A stretch of 64,000 nt of DNA from Heterostelium album PN500. Taxonomy: Eukaryota; Evosea; Eumycetozoa; Acytosteliales; Acytosteliaceae. Positions 39,569-51,415 of this stretch are shown piece after piece (the first letter of the stretch is position 1; the number at the start of each line of letters is the position of its first letter). Under the pieces are notes generated by a model. The model did not search any database. It worked only from the letters and a program-made list of their open reading frames with translations, and was not told where the DNA came from. A program made the translations under genes and the position numbers. Location of the stretch: assembly GCF_000004825.1 (NCBI RefSeq), contig NW_008805075.1, positions 988,163-1,052,162 of the forward strand, given 5' to 3'.

Positions 39569-42500
39569 CTATAGTGACAAAAAGATAGAGAGAATAAATG
39601 AGCAGATTACAACTACTGGGAACTTCCATTTCAGGTCAAAGTTTGTGTTGGCACTGTTGATGTCACAGATTTCTCTATCGATTAATGTTGTTACAAAGTA
39701 TGGATCGATGATTGCGTAGCTCGAGAAATTTTCAATACTGATTGCAGTCATTGCGTAAATAGCATTGGAGTTGGATGTGGTAGTGGTTGGCATCGATGGG
39801 TCGGTCGATGGTAAGATATCGATCTTGGCTGATCTGAACTTTCCTCCGTCAGATTCCATACGGTCGGCATAGTAAGATTGGAGAATAGCTGTGGCAGTGT
39901 TGATCTCTACGTATCTGGTGAAGGAGTTGTCCGCGGTTCTACCAGAGAGAACAACTTGAGAGTCGACGCAGAGTGAGCTCTTGACACCGGCATAGATAAA
40001 GACAACCTTCAAGCTGTTTGCTGGATTGACGAAATCCCATTTGCTAATGTTGATGGTGTACTTGAGAGAGTTTGGTTTGGTGTCGAAACTGTCACCCAAG
40101 AAGTTGTAGGTTCCAGCTGTAGTGATAATGTTTGCCTTGATTTCAATGTTGGCATTTCCAACACTACCCGAATATGTATTGAGATTTCCAGAGACGGTCT
40201 TTGTCCAAGTGATTTCCTTGATCAACTTTTGACTGATGATGGTACCGCTGGCATCGACTTCTCTGAGCTCGTGGATCGAAACAAAGAATGGTGAATCGTA
40301 ACCACTACCCAAAACACTGTCACTATAGCTATCGAGTTGTGGAGCGAAACTTGTGGTGTTGGTAGAGATCTTGAATGAACAGACAGAACCAATCCAACCG
40401 GCATAACACTTGCAAGTACCCTTCATGGTGTCACAAGTACCTTGACCACAGTCAGTTGGACAAACAGTTGGAGCAATATAGATAAATACATCCTTGGCAT
40501 CAGAGAATGAGCTAACTGTGACATTTACGGTCAAAGCAACAGTACTTTGAACAGTGGAAGCAAAGTTACAAATAACAGTAGTACCATCCGTGCTTGCTTG
40601 TGGAGCTGTACATGGTTGACCTCCAATGGTAACTGATAAATCTACATTGGCAAAATTGGTACCTGGAAATAATAATGAATTTAAATTTATATTAATAAAC
40701 AGAACAATTATCTTCAATTTTATATGTTTTATATTTACCTGTAATTGTTACTAAATTGGCACGTCCGAAAATAGTTGATGATGAACTGATAACGGTTGGT
40801 TTTTGATATTGTACTGTAAAGTTGGTTGGCTCGATGTTGGTATTTGGAACATAGACAGAGAATGTTGCAATACCTACTCCACGTGGAGCGGTACATACTA
40901 CGGTCTGATTTTCAGAATCACCAAATGTTGGGTTTACACAACCGTTACCGTTGATCTTGAATTCCAATACTTTGGTATTGTCGAATGAGAATGGTGCAAT
41001 GCTCTTACCGGTGAGAGTAATTAAACCTCCGACGACAGGTGGACTAGTGATGCTTTCAATGACTGGTTTGAGGTTGATTCTGAATGGTTGTGAGGTCTGA
41101 CCACCTGCTGAGATAGTGATATCACCACTTCTTGAAGTGTTGGCGATATTCACACTGACAGAGGTATAGCTGATGCTTGAGAATCTGGTAGCTTGAACAT
41201 TGAGACCACCGATGGCTGCACCGAATGTATTGGTATTGGAACCAAAGAAATTACCTTGGAATGTGATGGTATCTCCATTTTGAGCGAAACTATTGATGGT
41301 TGGTGGCGGGAAAGCTCCATAGTAAACTTTGGATTGTTGGTTAATGTCATTGTAGAAAGTGATTGGTACATTGTTTCCAACCATTAGTGGGAGGGTGATG
41401 AAGAATGGATCGGATCCGGTGATCGATACGGTTGTCGATGGTTGGCTGAGGTAGGCCCCAAAGATAACCTTGGTGGTGGCTCCAATAAAGTATCCACTGA
41501 CCGCAGAGGTTAAACTGATTGGTGAAGATGCGACTTGGAGAATTGGTTTCCAATATTGGGTTTGAGTGAATACGCTACCGAGTGCGGATGCATCGACCTT
41601 AAATTGACCGTCTTTACATTGGGCAGACAATTGGAATGTACATGTGGTGGCACTGGTGCATGCAACACTGGTTGGAGATCCACCACCAACTGTGATAATC
41701 CATGCCTGTGAGTAGAGATCAAAGTAATCACCGATCATTGTAACGGCAAGGTCGTTTTGGATGAGATTGGTAACCTTGATATTGTTGAAAGAGACATAGA
41801 GATCCATGTTTGGAATACCAGAGCTACCGTCTACACTGAAGGTGGTGACACGTAATGGCATATCTCTGAGATTTGATGGTGGAGCCGCAAGACTACAGGA
41901 GAAGGAAGTTGAGTTGATCCAAGCACCAAAGGTACAGATTACTTCATTACCTTTGACTCCAAACTTCAAAACCGGTGTTTGTGGTTGAGCACCAAAGTTC
42001 GTACCGGTGGCAATCAATGTTTGAGTAGCGGCAACCGAAAATCTATTGGGTGTGACAGAGGTTAACCATGGATAGTTTCCAGAGGTAACCAGTGATTTGG
42101 CAGCTGAAGTTTTATTTCCAACTGTAACAGTGATGGAGAGAGTCGATGCTGGTGGAAGATAAACATTGAGATTAACAGCTCTAAACTCAACAGTGTTCAG
42201 CTCGGTGTAGACTGGTTTTCCATTGACGTTCAATATAAATTGGTTACCGAGATTGAAACCTGCGATAGTCATATTAGTGGGAGAATTCATTGTAATTGAA
42301 TCGATCGATGGCGCACCAAAAGAACATGACACGTTCATTGTTCTGGTCATTGATGGTCTGTCATTATTACTGAAAACAACCGAAGCAATAAAATTACTGG
42401 TGGTTGAATTGATGCTGGGAGCTCCGTTGATATTTACGTTAGTTCCTGAAATCGAATAAGAACTTGGTAGTACTGGTCCTTGTCCATTGAAATACCAAGA

Positions 42501-44088
42501 GGTTGTAGCGTACAACCAAGCCATTGTGTTCATATTGATATTCGCACTTCCTCCTTGTGTCCACATACTGCAATCACTATTTGGAAATTGAGTTGGTGTG
42601 AGGGTACCGTAAATTACAAAGGTAGGGAACAGACTCTTGTCAAGTGGACCAACACCAACCAGACTTGGAACGTTGGTATCGACATAGTAAACTGAACTGA
42701 AGCCAATTTGACCGGTGGTATTAGCAAAACTGTTCGAGTATGGTGACGATTGGTAGGTGAGATCAAAGGTGAGAGCATTGGTCTGAATGTTTTGCCAGAT
42801 TTGCTTTGGTGAATCCGATGGCAATTGTGACTTGACGAAATTAACGAGTGCTGTGTTGTTGATGTTTGCTACATATCCTGGATCCTTGTAGACAGCAAGT
42901 GACTTAACCCATGCGGCAGAATCTGAGTATTTCAATGGTGGTAAGAAACTGTAGAGTTGCATAGTTGTCTCCTCTAGAATAGCTGGACGAGCTGAATAAA
43001 CGTAGTTTCCGTACTCTTGGAGATTAATTTCAATTGGGAACAATTTCTTTGATGCCATGCTCTGGGCGAAAGTAAGGAAGGCAATGTCAGCCAAACGATT
43101 AACTTGATCTTGGTAGATTACATATGAAGCGCAACGCAAACCGTTGATTACGAATGGACATAGTGTGGTATTTTGAATCATCAGGAAATTACCACCGGTC
43201 AAAGTAACGGCGTTTGGTGTGGCGGCAAAGTAACGAACGGTAGAAACCCATGGTTGAGAGAAAGTGAAGAGATTTGGGTAATCTCTAACCACTCCATTTG
43301 TGGTTAAGGAGACCGAGAATGCACCGGCGTACGATTGCAGAGGTGCAACTTCGAAATTACAAGTAATGGAATTGGCGGTGGTTGAACTGGTACTTGTACA
43401 TCCAACACGATTTCCAGAGGGATTGGTTACATCTACGGTTGTAACACCTTTGATGAATCCTGGAATATTATAGATAGAGACCCAGTAGGCACCGTTGTCC
43501 ATGATAGAAACCTGTGGCGAAATACCGTTTGGTTCAATCTCAACAACCAAGTAATGGAGGTCTTTTTGGCTGGATGGCAACCACTTCATATTGTCTGGAC
43601 CGGCAACAAAGTGAATTTGAGTGCTAACCAAATTACCCTCGAACTGACCACAGAATAAGGGACATCTACTCATTGGAATGCTGCTGTAGAAAGGAGAATT
43701 TCTGGTTGAACCATTGATCCACATCCAATTATAAATATCTGCTCCAACCTTAGCACCTAACCAAACTAAATTTCCAACAGGAATTTGAAGTCCTTCATTT
43801 ACCTTGACAAATTCATCATAGGTTTCAAAAGCTGCAATATAACTATTTAAAAATAATTATTTTTCGAAAAGTAATTAATATTTAACATTTCTATTTTCCT
43901 TTTTTTTTTTTTACAACTTACCCACCGAGACTTTCTGCCATTTTATAGGCACCATCCCAATTATATTGAGTGTCCAATAATTTATATTGATGTGACATAT
44001 ATGTAAATGTTTTATCTGCATTTACATAGTTGGTAGTTAATGTTATACACACTAATAAAAGTGATAAATAGAAAATATTTATTTTCAT
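39569..44088 (-). CDS. C-type-lectin / IPT-TIG / EGF / ComC-domain membrane protein
   Basis: Exons 44088..43922, 43842..40739 and 40662..39569 give 1454 residues. A 24-residue signal peptide ends at VNA. A C-type-lectin-like domain spans about 25-165 (LVWLGAK, WMWINGS, then LVVEIEP). A long region of IPT/TIG-like repeats follows, each beginning P-x-(I/V/L)-x-S (for example PWLTSVTPNRFS and PTVISSSSTIFGRANLVTITG). An EGF-like module (CGQGTCDTMKGTCKCYAGW) and a ComC-type membrane-proximal domain (INISKWDFVNPAN) come next. The C-terminus is hydrophobic (FPVVVICSFILSIFLSL) with no cytoplasmic tail, suggesting a GPI signal or a terminal membrane anchor. By architecture it is a surface adhesion or recognition protein. 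It shares the EGF-ComC stalk with the array at 0.1-9.5 kb but has different distal domains. Confidence 0.88.
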
Positions 44089-45359
44089 TATTTTTTCTTT
44101 GAATCTATATATTTATATAAATAAAAAGATATAATAAATATAAAGATGTTTATATTTTAAAATTGATTATCGATCATTGTCTTTATCAGATCTTTTAAAA
44201 AGGTTTCTCGTTCATTTGGACCGTTACGTTGTTGTGGTCTTTGTAAAAACAGTAAGAATGAATGAAACAAAAATAATTTTGAATAATCTTTGAAAAACGG
44301 TTGTCACGAAAAGGTGCTGTCTCTATTCTTTTTTTGGATTTTGAGATGCCAAAACTCATCACAAAAATAAAAATAAAAAAAAAATATTTGCTCAATCTAG
44401 TTTTTGATTCGTTGAAAAAACAGAAGAGTTTTAGATCACCCCACATGATTGGTTGATTTTATTGCTGATTAACAAAAATTAAAGAATAAGCTTAATCATA
44501 AAGCATGGTAACTTTGTCAACATTCACTCTTATGAATGAATTTATCTTTATTAACTATTTGATTAGTTAATAAATTACCTGAATAGAATATATTTAACAT
44601 GATATGGAAACAGAAAATATTATAAATAATGTTTAAATATAAAGAGAGATATAGATTATTGTTTTTTTAATTTACTAAGCGTCATTGAATTGAAGTTCTT
44701 TCCAACACTACTGGTCATCAAGGTGCTGAGAATGCACGTAATGTCGGTCATAACAAACTTACACAGAGAATACCATTCTCTCCTTTGTTACATATCAGAG
44801 TTAAGCTTGTCCAGATCTTGAATATCCCAAATGCAGACTTCTAGTATCGCCATACGGCAGATCTCGTTGCATGTAAGATATACTCTAGAACGAAGATCAG
44901 AACCAGCTATTACTAAGCAGTGGTAGCGTACCACCCGGCACAACATCCATCTCTGATCCGCTCAAGGAAACATTCAAGCGAGTTCCGATCGAGTCTGAAT
45001 TCAATGTTGATAAAATATCTTGCTCTCATCGTTCGACCCAAACACGAATCAATATCCATCGGCATTGTAAGATGTTATTCAGCTCATTAACAAATCATTG
45101 TACACATAAAGAAAACCTTTTGCTGACGTTGAGAGGATAATACCGATTAGTTTCAAATGTTGGGTGTGAGAAAATGGTTTATCATGATGGCTATAGTAGT
45201 TGAAGATCACAACCTAACAGTTGCAAATGTTAGACCAATTGAAATCAATTCAAGAAATATATCTTTGAATGTTGTAAAGCTATGGCTAAATAAACTTTAG
45301 GTTTTAAGAATGTTTTTTATTATATATATATTGATGGCATGATAATTAGTTTTTTTTGT
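44089..45359. other. Spacer with decayed coding remnants
   Basis: 1.27 kb. The first 550 bp and the last 150 bp are AT-rich. The middle part, about 44690-45130, is richer in GC and reads as broken protein (separate entry). No intact gene. Confidence 0.5.
44690..45130 (+). pseudogene. Decayed coding sequence of unknown family
   Basis: One frame from about 44690 reads GHQGAENARNVGHNKLTQRI and then PFSPLLHIRVKLVQILNIPN before a TAG near 44841. It stays open in the same frame past that stop (SIAIRQISLHVRYTLERRSE) up to a second TAG. A shifted frame then reads SSGSVPPGTTSISDPLKETF for about 75 codons. Codon choice differs sharply from the flanking spacer. Stops and frame changes show it is dead. 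Origin, host gene or mobile element, is unresolved. Confidence 0.35.
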
Positions 45360-48274
45360 TTACTTTCTTCCACCTCTTCCACCTCTACCACCTTTACCTC
45401 TTCCAAACTTTGGTTGTTCATCTTCGTCATCACTGGTGACGTCACCGTGCTCCCACATACCAAGACGTTTGGAAAGAGCGTGCTTTTCTTCATCGGCGAG
45501 TTTGCTTACGACGACTGGGTTTCTCTTGGTTGCTGGATCGAGTTTAACGAGACCATTTCTCAAGAGTTCGGCGTTGAGACATCCTTGACCGTCTTGGAGC
45601 AAAACATTGAGTCTACCGTTGTCCTCCTTTGATTGGACAGACATATTCATTGAGCTACCGAGGAACTCATCTTCCAAGAAAATAATAGCATCTTCAATAC
45701 GTTGTTCGGAACTGGAGCATTTGATATAGGCCAAGTTGACTGGGTAGGAGAGTTGAGCCAACGATTGGAATTTGGCAGACAGTGGTTTCAATTTGTTGAT
45801 GGTGGTGGTCTCAGAGTTTCCATAGTCGTAGAATTGCACTCTGACATCCTTTCCTTCGATCGATTGTACCTTGGCACGGTACCACTTGTTGTCTGCACTG
45901 AATTGGGCATTTACAAGATCACCTACCTTTGGTGACCAGTTTGGAACTTGAGCGTCGTCCAAGTCGAGCTTCTTGAGTGACTCTTCGATATCGGTGGTGT
46001 TGCTGTTGTTTGGACGAACAAAGAGTTCGGTTGGTGAGATAACACTGGAGATGATGACTTCACTGGCTTCGTTCTTGACGGCACGCTTCTCAGCCTCGGC
46101 AGCGAGTTGTGCTTCGTATTGACGTTGCTCTGCTTCTGGATCGTAGTTCTTCCACATTCCCAACTTGCTCTTCTTGGCCTTGTCTTCGGCGTCCAAATAG
46201 GCCTTTTGATTGTAGAGACGGTTCATTGGGTCGTTAACACTGGCAAAACCATTCTCGACCAAAGTCATAGCGTAACTCTTGCTGTTGACCAACATATTAC
46301 CCAAGAAATTACCACCCTTATCTACGTCTTCGATTTGAACAGAGACGTCATGTTGATGTAAATTGGCACGTGAGAACAACAAAGCGTTGTTGGAGATCTC
46401 GTCCATCTCTACGGACTCTCCACGCTTTGGTGCACGGACACCGCTCAATGAGAAGTTAATCAAACACGATTCCTTTGGAATGTAGATCTTGAAACGTTGA
46501 GCGCTAAAGACATAGTCGATAGAGGCACCGTGTAACGATCCCTTGATGTGTGGTAAAAGCTGGGTGGCCTTGGTCTTGAGATTCTTGTCGTCGGCTGCAG
46601 AGCAATCCTTGACGTTAAAGGTTGGGGTGGAGTCTTTGTTGGAGTGGAGACCGGCGTTTCTCTTCTTGGCTTTGTTCTCGGCGAGAATCAAAGCTTCGTA
46701 GTCGATCGAACGTGAGTCGGCACCCTTGTGCTCGGTGACACGAGCGAGACCAGCCTCGACGAGTCCGAGGGAGACGTTACCCTTGCCCAAGTAGACACTG
46801 TAGAATGGCTTCTCTGGAAGTTCAGAGGCAGCGATAGCTGGTCTAACAAAATCGAGCTTGGCGTTCACTTGCTTACCGATGAGGTGTTTTCTGAGCCATT
46901 CCTTGGCTTCGAATGCCCAGTAACGCTCGAATTTAATGAGTTTTTGTTCTTCCTTTGATTTCGATTGCTCGTTGTCGTTTGGACGAATGAGATTTGGTAC
47001 ACGAATCGAAGCGAGAGCAACTTTATGTTCGTTTTTGTTGGCATCCAAAATGGTGATGTTTCCACTGTTTCCGATTTCAACGACCTTTCCTTCGATGGCA
47101 TCTGGATAGCCAGAGGTGGTGGAGGCCGACGAGGTGGAAGTGGTTGAGGTGGAAGATGCAGAAGCACCGGCACCAGTGCTCCACATTCTTAGACCGGCGG
47201 TCTTGGCAGATTGTTCGGCGGTCTTCAAGTTGTTTTGGTCGGCAGCGGAACGCGAATTGGCACTCCAACCAACAAAAGTACCGAGACCTTGACGAAGCAA
47301 CTCCTCGGCAACATCCTTACCGGCACAATGTATAGATCCAAACAAATTACCTTGCTTGTCGAATGTATCCAAAGTCAATTGAATCTCACGATGGAGAACG
47401 TTATTTCCAACCAAAGTCTCTGCGTCAACAGCGAATGGCTCTGGTGCCATTTGACCGCTAGCATCCTTCTTATATGCTGGTGACTGAACACCTGACAACT
47501 GTACTTGAACAAGATGGAATGATGGTAAAATTACAACTTTATAAGTATTACTATTTCTAATATTCTCAACAAGTCCTTTAAATATGATGATGATGGTGGT
47601 GATGATGATTAAATAAATTAGTTAGATTTGTTCTTTCTCTAAGTCTATTTTTTAGATAAATTAAAAAAGTTCATACCTTGAAGTTGTTTTCCCTTTAATT
47701 TGTTAAAGAGATCAAAGTTGTTGATAGTGTGATTGGGACGAACAGCACCCTTGAGTGCAACTGGATTCTTATTATGTACACCGAGTTCTTTTGAGGCAGC
47801 CTCAGTCTCGAGTTGGAGAAGGACGGGATCTGGCTTCTTGGATTTGTAGACGGTGGCCCAACCCGACTCTACCATCTGTTTGTTGAGTGAGTTCACTGCA
47901 TCGTCCACCAGGAAGGCAGTGATGTTTGATTTCTTTGAGGCTGGGTTGGTGTAATCGATCGAGAAGTTGACACGCTTTCCAATGCATTTCTTACGGAGGT
48001 AGTCACGTGAGTCCCATGCAAAGGCGTCGTCTGTAGTGGCTGGCTTGTCGTTGAGAGCTGGACGACCGAGACGAGGTGCACTGATTCCCGACAACAAGTA
48101 CTCTGACTTTTGTTGGTATTCACCTCTTGGGTCGATCTCTTGGATCACCAAACTGTCACCTGAATTCACTGCACGAACGACACCACGCAATGTAGCGTTT
48201 GGTTTAATTTGTGAGGTGGTGGCGGTGGTAGTTGGTGTATTGGTTGTAGTTGTCGATGGTGTTGCTGACATCAT
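45360..48274 (-). CDS. snd1: Tudor-SN, staphylococcal nuclease domain protein 1
   Basis: Exons 48274..47677 and 47503..45360 give 913 residues, close to animal SND1. The intron donor is GTATGA and the acceptor TTCAAG; the join reads GKQLQVQLSGVQSPAYKK. A Thr-rich leader is followed by four staphylococcal-nuclease-like domains, with repeated motifs LSGI(S/R)APR, VQLSGVQSP, IRVPNL and LSGVRAPKRG. Then comes a tudor domain (about residues 725-785, GDLVNAQFSADNKWYRAKV and VQFYDYGNSE) inside a partial fifth SN fold. The C-terminus is Gly/Arg-rich. Tudor-SN proteins bind RNA and symmetrically dimethylated arginines, and act in RNA silencing, transcription and stress granules. Either of two adjacent ATGs (48274 or 48271) could start. 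Confidence 0.94.
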
Positions 48275-49919
48275 TCTTTTTATATATATGTGAAAATAGA
48301 ATAGATATTTATTTTATTAATAAAACAACAAAAATATAATATAAATATAAATATAAAATAAACAAAACAAAGTTAAATTATATAAATATAGTTAAAAAAA
48401 AAAATAATTAGAATACACAAAAATGATGATCCCCACTAATAATACATAAAAAGTTTTTTTTCAATTGATTTAGCAATGTAATTTCAAAAAAATGACAATA
48501 TAAAAAAGTCAAAGTTTTTCTGCAACCCAGAGAACTTCAACATCAGAAAAAAATGAAAAATTTTGATCATGTGAAAAAACTAAGTGTGAGGAAAAGATAG
48601 AATAACTCAAAGACATTTCTTTTCACATGATTACCATTGAATATTAATTGAAGGTTCAAATATTTTTTAATTTTGTATAATATGTTGTTGAATTCATTTG
48701 AAAGTAGACAAATTTATATTATCAGATGGGAGTTCAGACATCTCTTCTTTTTCTTTTATAATTTTATTAATAATATTTTGTTCTAGTGTTCATTGTATGG
48801 TAATTTAATTTGAAAATGGATCAATTATTTATTTATTTTATTAATAATATGATGTGGAAACAAATCAGTTTTGCGAAGAGGGCCACAGAATTGATAAAAT
48901 GAGAGCATTGTATGAATGCTTGATGTTACTGGAGATCTTAAGATTTGATAATTGTACTATTTTTGGTCCAAATAGATCGTCCCAGTCGAGTAACTTGATT
49001 TTTAAAAATGGTTTTATGTTGGTAGGTATGGAAGTGATCTTCTTTGGTAATATTTTCTCAAGATGTCGACATTTAAATATGAATTCGATCACTGACCACA
49101 TCATTCGGTTGAAACAATTTGATGCATTACAAAACTCTTTTTTTGATTTGTTAGATAGTAATAAATGGCTCGATTTCTTTAATTACAATGTAGTCTTTGG
49201 TATGATTCTGTCAGTGCATTTCAAAAGTTGAATGCAGTTAATGGGTTGCACGTGTTGTCATAGAGCTCAAGCTGTTAATCTCTAAATGATGAGATCTCAT
49301 CGGCTTCTTCTCTTCTTGTTATTTGTTTAATATTAAATATTTTAGGTCATCGCTGCGATTAATTCAAAAATAAATAACATGTTAAATAATACTATTTCCA
49401 ATCTTTTATAATTATTTTTGTTTTAAAAGATGCTAGTTTCGAATATATTAGATTGTATTCAATATAACCAATAAAATTAAATTTTATCTGTTTAATAATT
49501 TTGTTGATTTTTCACCAAAAGAAAATTAAATGTTATAAAAGTTCAAATATCATGATGCTTTCACTTATAACTTTAAAGAAGTTGTTAACCAATGAACAAA
49601 CAAGAATGTAATAAAAGATATGATGTCATTTTTATAAATGCAAATGGGTAAAATGTTGTTGGATATTTAAAAAAAAATATCAAAAAATCGAAAAGGATGG
49701 ATTGATTGGTTTTTTGCGAACAAAAAATTTTTAAAACAAATTAAAATTAAATATTATCACTAATTGAATTTTAAAACAAACATAGAGAATATTGCTATAG
49801 ATAATAGCATAATCATCATAATCTTAGTGATCATCACATCACATCACATTTAAATTACAAAACTACTAAAATATAATAATATAATATACAATACACAAAC
49901 ATATATATAATACGGATAA
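48275..49919. other. Divergent spacer between Tudor-SN and PH-domain genes
   Basis: 1.6 kb. The outer parts are AT-rich promoters. The stretch 48854-49231 is open on both strands (separate entry). Three tandem ATCAC units occur near 49834-49850. Confidence 0.5.
48854..49231 (-). pseudogene. Possible relic of an F-box/LRR-type gene
   Basis: The minus strand is open for about 115 codons from near 49220 to the stop at 48865, without an early ATG. It reads like the leucine-rich C-terminal part of dictyostelid F-box-type proteins (FKCRHLEKILPKKI, LSNLKISSNIKHS). The plus strand of the same DNA is also open, with an ATG at 48854 and 125 codons. Codon choice favours the minus strand slightly. A gene fragment is more likely than a complete gene. 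Confidence 0.3.
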
Positions 49920-51134
49920 ATGCAAAAACCAACAAAAACAGGATATCTATACAAGAAAGGCATTATTAATAAGAAATGGCAGAGAAGATGGTTCTCTCTT
50001 GGTGCTGACAGTAAGCTAAACTATCACAAGACACAACATGATAAGAATTATAGATCAATACCTTTAGAACAATCTATTGTAAATGTATGTAAAGTTATTA
50101 ATAGCAATCATAATCATTATTAGAATATAATAGTAAACTAATAGATATATACAATACAACTTATATTACAGGTTTGCACAGATATAAATAGTATTCAGAG
50201 TGAATTTGGTTTCGTTATAATTACACCACAGAGAATCTTTTATTTGTATGCCGAGAGTAAGTTGGATCTCGACGATTGGTTGAGGAAATTGGCGACACAC
50301 TCTAATTTGGATTCAGAGAATCTGTTGATGGAACAGGCAGAGAATTCAATAAGAGAGAGTATGACTAGACGTTCGAATCTCGAAGACGAACTACTGAGAA
50401 AGAAAGATAGTATATTCCAACACTTGACAATGCCTGTTTATCATCCTCTTACACCTATGACATCGTCGTCATCATCGAATACATCGACAAACAACTCATC
50501 GACAACAGCAACTACTACAACATCAACAGCAGCAGCATCTTCTTCATCCTCGACAACAAAAATAACAACAACAACAGCATCAACTACTAATGGCAGTAGC
50601 AACAACAACAACAACAACAATAATTCAACATCACCATCATCAAAGTCATCATTCACAACAGCACACCCAACACTTAAAAAGACATCACAACAACAATCGT
50701 CGTCATTATCATCATCGTATCATAGGTATTCAAGTTCTTTTATTGAAACAACATTGAAACCATCATCTTTTTCATCTTTTTCATCCGAACGAGGTAATGA
50801 TAATAGTAATAATAATAATAATAATGCAACAACAACAACAACAACGACGACAACATCCACTCCAAAAACAGATGATTCATCTTCATTAGATAAAGGAAAT
50901 GAAAAGCATTCTGCCAATTTAAAGTTATTTGAACAAATGAATAATACTAAATACAACATCAACAACAACAACAACACAAATATAGATAATCATATTCTAA
51001 GTATTAATAGTGACCATTCTATAAACAACGGTAATCATAGCGATACAAATAATAATAATAATCACAATATTAGTACAAAGAAATCGAGAAGTTTTAGTTT
51101 TAGTTTTAAAAAGAAAACTGTTATACCTTCATAA
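49920..51134 (+). CDS. PH-domain protein with low-complexity tail
   Basis: Exons 49920..50084 and 50172..51134 give 375 residues. An N-terminal pleckstrin-homology domain fills about residues 5-110. Its first strands read KTGYLYKKGIINKKWQRRWF and its terminal helix has the invariant tryptophan (DLDDWLRKLATHS). The rest is low complexity: Ser, Thr and Asn runs from about 170 on, ending in a Ser/Phe/Lys-rich basic segment (KKSRSFSFSFKKKT). The PH domain probably binds phosphoinositides or a protein partner at a membrane. Function is otherwise unknown. Confidence 0.85.
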
Positions 51135-51415
51135 ATAATGTATACAAACAACGATAATACACATACATAAATACAATTCTTTAGTATTCGTAAAACAAAA
51201 AAACATCATAAACTTGTATAATAATAATAATAAATACTATTGTGATTTGATTATATTCAATTAAACAATGTTATATGTTTTTATATATGTTTTTTTTTAA
51301 TTATTACAAATTATTATTTATTAGGTTTTAAAAATGATTATATTTTGATTATTAATATTATTATTATTATGATTATGATTATAAAACGAATTGATTATTA
51401 TAATTATTATTGTAT
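51135..51415. other. Convergent 3' spacer
   Basis: 281 bp of AT-rich DNA between the convergent PH-domain and delta-COP genes, with TTA/ATT repeats near 51340-51412. No gene. Confidence 0.6.

Noticed and set aside
46865-47335. Overlapping open frames on both strands inside Tudor-SN
   Set aside because: Shadows of a strongly supported coding exon.
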